Origin: Saxidomus purpurata
Lineage: Eukaryota; Mollusca; Bivalvia; Venerida; Veneridae
DNA length: 64,000 bases
Assembly (NCBI GenBank): GCA_022818135.1
Contig: JAFMSR010000002.1
Coordinates: forward strand, 55,858,172 to 55,922,171
Direction: 5' to 3'
Shown: piece after piece, positions 57,181-64,000 of the stretch
How positions within the stretch are numbered: position 1 is the first letter of the stretch
Layout of the letters: every line of letters begins with the position of its first letter
The notes under the pieces: generated by a model
Told to the model about the DNA's origin: nothing
The model's input: the letters and a program-made list of their open reading frames with translations, nothing else
Databases searched by the model: none
Made by a program: the position numbers and the translations under genes

Positions 57181-59476
57181 TTAAAAAATATGCCAGAAAC
57201 ATAGTTGCATTCTTTCAGTAAACTAATGAGATCAACAGTGTAGTGCATTGTCTGCTTGTGAAAATCTCAATGTTCGTGTTACAATATAATCAAATCAATC
57301 TACATAATAGTACTGGTCATGATTCAAGAGAAGTATACTTCTACTCAACAATGTATGTATAAAACATCATTCTCTTGACATGAGACCCGTTCTACAAGTT
57401 TCAATATTTATAGCTGAATCTGACAATGTGGGAGTTATAGCCTCGGGTTCTGCTGGTAGAAGTTTAACGATCTTGCAGTCTTGGTCGCACCATAGGACAT
57501 GTTGTAACGACGGCTAGACGTATATCTGTTTCACTATCAATGGTCTCGTCTCATTGAATCTGAATTTCGACTTGTGTTTTCTATCCCAGTCGTTTAAGTC
57601 TGGATTAACGGAAGTTGGTGTTGTAAAGTTGTGAATTGTATCGCCAATGTTTTCTTGTGAGGCGTTTTTCTCTTGTGGTCATATCAGATACAGAATTGCC
57701 CTGCTTCCTTTGTCTCTGGTTTATGTATGTTTCGGTCTGTTTGTTTCCTTAGCTGTTAGTGCCATGACAGTAACTTACTTTTGTCTTCAATTTGATATGA
57801 TGTTTGGTGTCCGCTATTATATCGGCAAGGTCACAGACTCTTGAAGCCCAATCTATTTTTCTTTCTCAATTCTCTTAAATCATTTGTGTTGATAACTTAA
57901 AAAAGTCTTTTTGCAATATGCCAAATCGTCTATCAATTTGATTTAGTGAAAATTTGTATTCTGAAAAAGACGTAAAATAGTGTAGACTTCTAAATAGTAA
58001 CTTGTCTATCATTTAATGAGAAAATGAACAACTGGTATATATATATAAATCTAGATCATGACATACAGTAGGTCTATAGATGTTAAATGTCAAATTAATG
58101 TTTGAGCCGTTTTCATAGAAATTCCTACAATTGTGATAATTATCACTATTGTTATCAATATTTATCATTACCGTCATGCAAGATTCAATTCATAGAGCTA
58201 TCAAATTTTATTTTGCATAAATTGGATGCCACCAAGGACATTATTTGAAAGGGTTTGAAAGATGTATTCTGAATTTAATCGAAATCGGCCGGTGCATAAA
58301 GGGTTAATTACAATCAATCGGATCAGGAACCGATCCAACGAAGAAAATGTGATGAATAAATTAACTACAATACACTTATAGCACAGAAAATCGTAAAAAG
58401 TCATGGTATATTGTTTATATTTTACTTTAAAAATGTTTAAACCTCCCTCTGTGTTTAAAAAGACATAACGATGTTAAATGAGTCCATGGCAAAATGTATG
58501 GAGTTCGACTAACACAGAATTCGGATAGTGGGTTGATTGGGACGCAAAGTGATGTGTAGTGATATGGATTTGAGTTATTTTCAGTAGTAACTTTAGGGTA
58601 CTAGAGTAATCGTAATAGATATTGTTTGTATGGCTCTATGCAGTGGACAGAAACTGATATTTTCAAAGGCACATGCTATGTAATTTGTAAAACAACAGCG
58701 AAACAAATAAGGAAGAAGGAAGTGTATCCTCATCTGGTCCCGGAGTGGGATACAAAACCCCCCTCATTTGTCTCTACATCCAACTGAATTGGACGTAGAG
58801 ACTTTTCCAAGAAAGAAACTAGTTTTGGCTTCCAAAACTTTAAACTCCAACATACAATATACAAAATTTATTTACAGTCAGTAGTCAATAAGTAAACACA
58901 GCTATGAACAGCTATTGACTGACGTGTCATGTGACACAGGAGAAGATATAGCTGTAGATAGGGCTGAGTACCAGTTCATGTATCGTATCGAATAACAGTT
59001 TATAGGGCTTGATTAATATATTGTATCGAACGCTCCTGTATTGATCAAGTAATGAAGTATCAATCAAAACGAGAATGAATAAAAAGCGTTTTTATTTGAC
59101 CCAGTAAGCTTTTGGGATGTTTGATATCGCGTATTTGTACGCATACTTTTTACAAAAGGACGCTAAAAGGCCAGCGATGATTCAACGGGACACATGAAAT
59201 TTTCAGGAAACGCGTGTCAAAAATCACCACAATACAAATCTTGACAGCTGATGAAATGTAAGGTGTTGTCTGATTTATGCTCTCAACCAATTAGAATGTG
59301 AAGTTTTCCAATACTTAATTACTGCACAGGTAGGCGGTCGTAACACCGGATAATTATCTTTGTATGATTTGCGATGTGTTTGCTTTGAAGATAGCGTGTT
59401 TGCTGATTAATAATCGGCTTATTACAGTTGTCTTCTGTTTAAATTGTTTAAAAAATTTATCAATGATTCAATAAGC

Positions 59477-60837
59477 TAGTGTTCCCGCTAGACCGTTTTT
59501 GGGTGGCGCAGCGCCGTCCTGCCCTTTTGATGGCCGGCCATGCGCCATCCTGCCTCGATCAAAGGCCCTTACCGCCACCGCGCCGTTTTACTAATAATGA
59601 AACTGCCAGCATGCCCTCAATACAGCACGCTGTCCGCTGAATTAAATCGATAATCCTAAACAGTCGGCAGACGTGTGCTCCACCTCTGGACAATCCTTAA
59701 AATAAAAGTGTCAACACGTCCTCTAATACACACCATGTCTGCCGAATTAAATTAATTTGAAACAGAGTAGGCCGACGTGTGCTCGCCTTTATTAATAGTC
59801 ACGTTAAATCCGCCTATATGAATTTCTATATTGAATATTACCTGTCAATCACAGCGTCCAAGGGTTTCAGTGAAAACGTTGCTGATCAATATGTTTGATT
59901 CGCTAGAGGCAAATTAAAAATTAATCTGTTGGTCATGGTACAAAAAAGTATAGTTAGAGTGTGAAAACTTCATTTAATGACGACACTTATGAATTGTTTT
60001 GTTTACAACACGTGTTTTTTGTTTATCCCGCTAAATTGAAAATTATCAGTATATTTTTCTTTTCAATTTTTTTAATCATTATTCTATAATTGCCTGTACA
60101 TAGTGCCGACTCTTCATTTGTATTTTCTTCTATAATCTTACCTTCCGAAACGCACATAAAGAAGGAAAGCATTGGTAGCGTATATAGTATTGTTCAGGAT
60201 GCTTGGTCATAAGTAACACTGTTTTCTCAAGGTTTCCATGTTATGTTTTTTGAATAATTTTATTTTAAATTAAATGTTCATCGTACCGTCCGCTTATGAC
60301 AATTGTTATTATCAAACAGTGATAAAGTCGGTAAAAAGTAAAAAAAATGGCCGAATTCATAAAAGGGATCGTAAAATATGTGATAAACAGAGACAAATAC
60401 ACAAAACCGTTTAAAATTGGTCTAACATAACAAAATCGACAAGGTGGGTGACATGGGTGTATCATATTGGAGACATGGGTGTATCATATTCTACATGTAT
60501 ACATGCAGTATTATTAAAAAATACTTCTCTAGAAAAATACTCAAAGGGGGTTGGGGTAGAGGCTAATCAGATTTACATTTTGTTTTGAGGCCCTCTCCTC
60601 AGGATCTAGAAATTCTTAAGCCCAATGGCAATTAATTAAGCCAGATTATGTCATATAAACAAGGCTTTAATTTCATTAGCAGTTAAGTGTAAAGAAACGA
60701 ACAATATATATACATGACAAAGTGATCGCGCCATTATGTACATGAGAAAACGAAAATGCCCTTTTTAGACATTTCCTGTCAGTTGTGTTTTTTAGACAAA
60801 AACGCCATGCCCCTTTCTCATCCTGCAGGAAACACTA
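59477..60837. mobile_element. hAT-like non-autonomous element (tentative)
   Basis: The ends TAGTGTTCCCGC and TAGTGTTTCCTGC (reverse complement of the right end) are similar, flanked by TAAGC on both sides. The inside is repeat-like with GGTGGCGCAGCGCCGTCCTG near the start. hAT elements normally give 8-bp duplications, so the 5-bp match is only partly supportive. Confidence 0.4.
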
Positions 60838-61776
60838 TAAGCGGTGTCTATGCAGAGAAGTAACTGGAAAATTGATGTGTTTTAAGATATATTAGCACTA
60901 TTTTTCAAGACTGTTGACAAATAAAAGGAGACATGATCACTGCTCATGTGTTAATGTTTAACATACATTTGAAAATAGCAGTGTATTTTCATTGAAGTGA
61001 CTCTAAATTTCGCCACTGTTCTAGTAAAAGAGGAATGATCACTATTCAACTTTTAATTGTTTCAACTATTGTTTAGCTGCGTACTTGCAGAGAAATGACC
61101 CCCCAAAACAATTGCTTGTTTGCAATGAACAGTACGTCCATTTTTTCCATCCGTTCACAATTCACATGTATATTAATTTTTTATTATAAAAATCATAATT
61201 ATATAAAAAACGCATATATACATGAAAATCAGTTTATCAACTGTTAAATTTCAATAAAGAGCAGAACTGTTGATGTTTCTCAATAGTTTTCTTTCTCATT
61301 CATTCATGGAAAATATCCTATGATATATCAGATATTGGTCATTTTGTATTGATACAAAATGTACCAATATCATATCGCTCATTTTTATTAATACTCAGCC
61401 CTAGCTGTAGACAGTCCAATTTGATTTGGCACGTTGCCAAAGTCATTTAGGAGTTCACTACTGGAAATGGAAATAAAACATTACTAATAAAAACATTTAA
61501 TTTGTGAATCTGTTGTAGCATTATACTAGTCACGTAGAATGTTTGCTTCTAGATTGCAAGGTCTAGGGTGGGATCCCAAAAAATGCTGTAGTGGTAGTTT
61601 CCTTGTGCAAGAAACATTAATTCCACATTGCCTTTCTCTCTCTTTTTGACATTGATTTGTTCTGGACTGGACTTCTTGAGAGAAATCAACTATTAAAAAT
61701 TGTATGGAAGTGTTCTTTTGTTAAGAATGAATAAACTGTTATAAAATTAATTACCTGGTAAAAATCACTTTTATAG

Positions 61777-61867
61777 GCAGGAGATGCATCAAGTCTTCAG
61801 TCGCTAGAGCATCTGATGTCAGAATTCTTCAATGCTGCAACCAGCAATGATCGTAAGAGGCAAATTG
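61777..61867 (+). CDS. XPO6: XPO6 exon: N-terminal helix
   Basis: Encodes ...SSLQSLEHLMSEFFNAA and NDRKRQI plus G, with donor GTATGT. The acceptor could be TATAG (exon start 61777) or the GCAG 4 nt later (61781); both leave the conserved part unchanged. Confidence 0.88.
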
Positions 61868-63395
61868 GTATGTGATCAACTTCTACAATTTGTTGCTTAT
61901 TTAATTGCCCTTTTACTGACTTTAAATACATCAAGGGGAGCGGTAGTGTAGAGGTTAAGGTGTCTGCCGCTCATCCCGGAGGTTGTGGGTTCGAGCCCCA
62001 CCAGGGTCACAACCGTACTTCCTCATATGAAACCAGTACTGGTTCTTCCAGGAAGCGGACTCGAGAGTGACTCAATAAGCTGCAAGCTTTCTTCACAATT
62101 GAGCTAAAATAAATTAGTATAAAATAAAACTAAACTGACTTTAAATACAGTTTCTTGCAACATCTAGCTAGTAAAATGTTGCTATAAAATGCTAAATGCA
62201 GCAAAATGGCCTTAGCCTTTGAATATTTTTAAAATTATTACCAAGTCAGCATAATACTTTAAATACTGATACTTGTATTTAGTAAGCCAAATCAAATGCA
62301 TTGATTTGTACACCATACTAGTTATTAATGCATGCACTAGTATACTCATATAAAGTAGATATTTTGCATTTGCATTAAGATTTTACAACAGTTATGCAAG
62401 CAACTTAAGGTAAATTATTCACCATGTTCACTGATAAATTAATGAAATGCAAAATAAAGTTTTGTTGTGAATGAAATTATAAACAGTAGCTTGCAATAAA
62501 TTTGAAATCATGTAAGTAAAAAGTTGACTATTTTTGTAGAAGAGTTACTGAACCAGTTCAGCCAAACGAGGGACTGTTGGAAACAATGTCTGTTCTTCCT
62601 GTCCCATTCACAGAATGAATATGTGATGATGTACTGTCTAACAGTGCTAGAGGTATAGATACTTTCACGCTACTTATGTTATACAGATCTATTGTAAACT
62701 GTACTCACCATAGTTTGCATCCCTTTATGCATTGACGTTTGTTTAAGGTGAGACATTTCTGGCAAGTTTAAGTAAAGTGTTTTGATGGATTGACTTGAAG
62801 TTTCAAGAGTATTCTTATCATCATTCAAGTGTCTTTCAGACAATTATGAGCCATAACTGTTCCATGTGGGTGTTAGTCTCTCTGTTTTATGATAGGAGTT
62901 AACTGACTACAGCCGGTGACTTACGCCGAAAACAGCGGACTACTAGAACCATTGAGTCTAGCCAGCAACAGTTGACTGTTACAGTCTTATTGGGAACTCT
63001 TACTATATCGTTTTAAACAATTCAAAATGCTGTCTGTAATGGAATTAGATTCTTCCGATATACCCTCCAACCATCTTCTGTCTTAGAGATTTTCATTGCG
63101 TTAAGGGCTTTGCCAGTGTATAAGATCATCTAAAGTAGTTACTGAATAAAGATAACTACTTGTAAAAGAAATAACATAGTTTTGCTTTACTTTTCAGAAC
63201 CTCATAACAAAGCAATGGGTTGGTTTTACTGGGGAAGATAAGAGAGAGATACGTGTGTTGTTAAACCAGTACCTGTTGGAACACCATACCAAGGTACCCT
63301 CCTTCATCAGAAACAAGCTTGTCAAACTGGTGGTAGATATTGGCAGGATTGACTGGCCACACTTCTATCCTGACTTCTTCTCCAGTATTTTACAG
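61777..63395 (+). CDS. XPO6: Exportin-6, N-terminal part (three exons; continues right)
   Basis: Exportin-6 is the importin-beta-family receptor that carries profilin-actin out of the nucleus with RanGTP (family knowledge). The three spliced exons give one open frame that aligns without gaps to the N-terminal HEAT-repeat region of animal XPO6, from the 'SL..LE.LM.EFF' segment to 'DWP.FYPDFF..ILQ'. Phases match at both junctions. The initiator Met is not in the first exon found; vertebrate XPO6 starts only a few residues earlier, so a tiny or mostly non-coding exon should lie upstream of 61777. The gene runs past the right edge. Confidence 0.93.
61931..62133 (+). mobile_element. tRNA-derived SINE in XPO6 intron
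   Basis: The tRNA-like head has an A box TAGTGTAGAGG (61944-61954) and B box GGTTCGAGCC (61988-61997), followed by a ~90-bp body and an A/T-rich tail. It is flanked by a perfect 16-bp duplication (61915-61930 and 62134-62149). This shows retroposition, probably recent. Confidence 0.92.
62540..62652 (+). CDS. XPO6: XPO6 exon: HEAT repeat 1
   Basis: Encodes EELLNQFSQTRDCWKQCL and ends NEYVMMYCLTVLE. Acceptor TTGTAG, donor GTATAG. The EYVMMYCLTVLE motif is highly characteristic of exportin-6. Confidence 0.93.
63198..63395 (+). CDS. XPO6: XPO6 exon: importin-beta N-terminal domain
   Basis: 66 codons, phase 0-0. NLITKQWVGF, PSFIRNKLVKLVVDIGR and DWPHFYPDFFSSILQ match XPO6 and, more weakly, XPO1-type Ran-binding exportin domains. 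Acceptor TTTTCAG, donor GTAAGG. Confidence 0.95.
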
Positions 63396-63639
63396 GTAAG
63401 GTATTCAGTTACATAATTGTGTTACCATTAATAATGATTATGTATGTATGTATTTTAGAGTTTTATCGTTGGTTGCGGATAATCCATAATGACCAACACC
63501 CCCAAAAGAGTTTAGTTACAGAACACATACTATTCCATAACCTGGTTCTTTAACATGCCCAGTGTACAGCACCGATACATCGGACCACAATTTTAGGTCT
63601 CGTCTGAAAGACCATTCATTATCTTAGTAGAGGTGTTGT

Positions 63640-64000
63640 TTTTTGCCCCAAAGGTTGCATGAAAATTATAAATCGGTAGCCATCCTGTCCGTCCGACTGC
63701 GCCCCCACTTACAAATTCGTGTCCGGACTGTAACTCTGTCATGCATTGAAGGATTTTAAAATAACTTGGCACACATGTCTAGCACATCAAGACGACGTGT
63801 CGCGTGCAAGACCCACATCCCTACCACAAAGGTCAAGGTCACACTTGGAGTATGAAGGTTATGGAATCCTCTATATATGCACACATTCGTGTCCGGACTG
63901 TAACTTTGTCATGCATTGAAGGATTTTAAAATAACTTGGCACACATGTCTAGCACATCAAGACGATGTGTCGCGTGCAAGACCCACATCCCTACCACAAA
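63640..64000 (-). mobile_element. Dispersed repeat, inverted copy of the 42.4-43.0 kb element
   Basis: Contains GTCCGGACTGTAAC, ATGCATTGAAGGATTTTAAA and AGGTCAAGGTCACACTTGGAG in at least two tandem units. It is the reverse complement of the 42370-43035 element and is cut by the window end. It lies in the XPO6 intron after 63395. Confidence 0.8.

Larger units (their letters stand above)
53597..59476. other. Intergenic stretch with no supported gene
   Basis: Contains a G12-type run (53986-53998), the ATTGT satellite and relatives of the 213-bp array. Open frames here (for example 54632-54898 minus and 56717-56974 plus) are short and show no domain that I recognise. The promoter of the receptor gene should lie just right of 53600, but no clear TATA or initiator is visible. 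Confidence 0.5.

Noticed and set aside
1..64000. CRISPR arrays, operons, riboswitches or other prokaryotic systems
   Set aside because: Intron-containing animal genes, SINEs and MITEs show eukaryotic nuclear DNA. The direct repeats present are satellites and duplications without spacer structure.

Overview
This is animal nuclear DNA: AT-rich, intron-dense and full of repeats. It holds most of one very large minus-strand gene and the 5' part of one plus-strand gene. The dispersed repeats resemble those common in bivalve molluscs: arrays containing GACCTTGACCTTTGA, GACGGACGGACGG ends, and elements ending in CAGGTGAGCT. The encoded proteins also fit a mollusc, so a clam-like bivalve is my best inference. 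Species is not determinable from this text.

Positions 237-53596 (minus strand) are the main content. I assembled 38 exons that splice in frame, 5,506 coding nt or about 1,835 residues, into an adhesion-class G-protein-coupled receptor. From N to C terminus it has: a signal peptide (53.6 kb); up to six short Thr-rich linker exons (47.1-32.9 kb); sushi/CCP domain 1; two Ig-like domains; sushi domains 2-16; a HormR domain; a six-exon GAIN region; a GPS autoproteolysis motif; and transmembrane helices 1-3. Helices 4-7 and the C-tail lie beyond the left edge. Nearly every ectodomain exon is phase 1-1, so the domains can be duplicated, lost or skipped without breaking the frame. The sequence shows this happening: a ~3.85 kb tandem duplication carries two sushi exons (19.4-25.4 kb), a decayed sushi exon lies at 48.8 kb, and 32.7-48.5 kb is a patchwork of duplicated cassettes carrying live and dying Thr-rich exons.

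The introns hold many mobile-element remnants. These include two TTAA-flanked MITE-like elements (6.9 and 14.7 kb), a 939-bp TIR element whose empty site survives in a paralogous copy (41.4-42.3 kb), a composite foldback insertion beside a splice donor (40.1-40.7 kb), and a six-copy ~213-bp array (52.3-53.5 kb) that abuts the signal-peptide exon.

Positions 53.6-61.8 kb contain no confidently supported gene. They hold a (ATTGT)n satellite, single copies related to the 213-bp array, and a hAT-like element. From 61.8 kb the plus strand carries the first conserved coding exons of exportin-6 (XPO6). A tRNA-derived SINE with a perfect 16-bp target-site duplication sits in its intron. The two genes are divergently oriented, and nothing in the sequence suggests a functional link.
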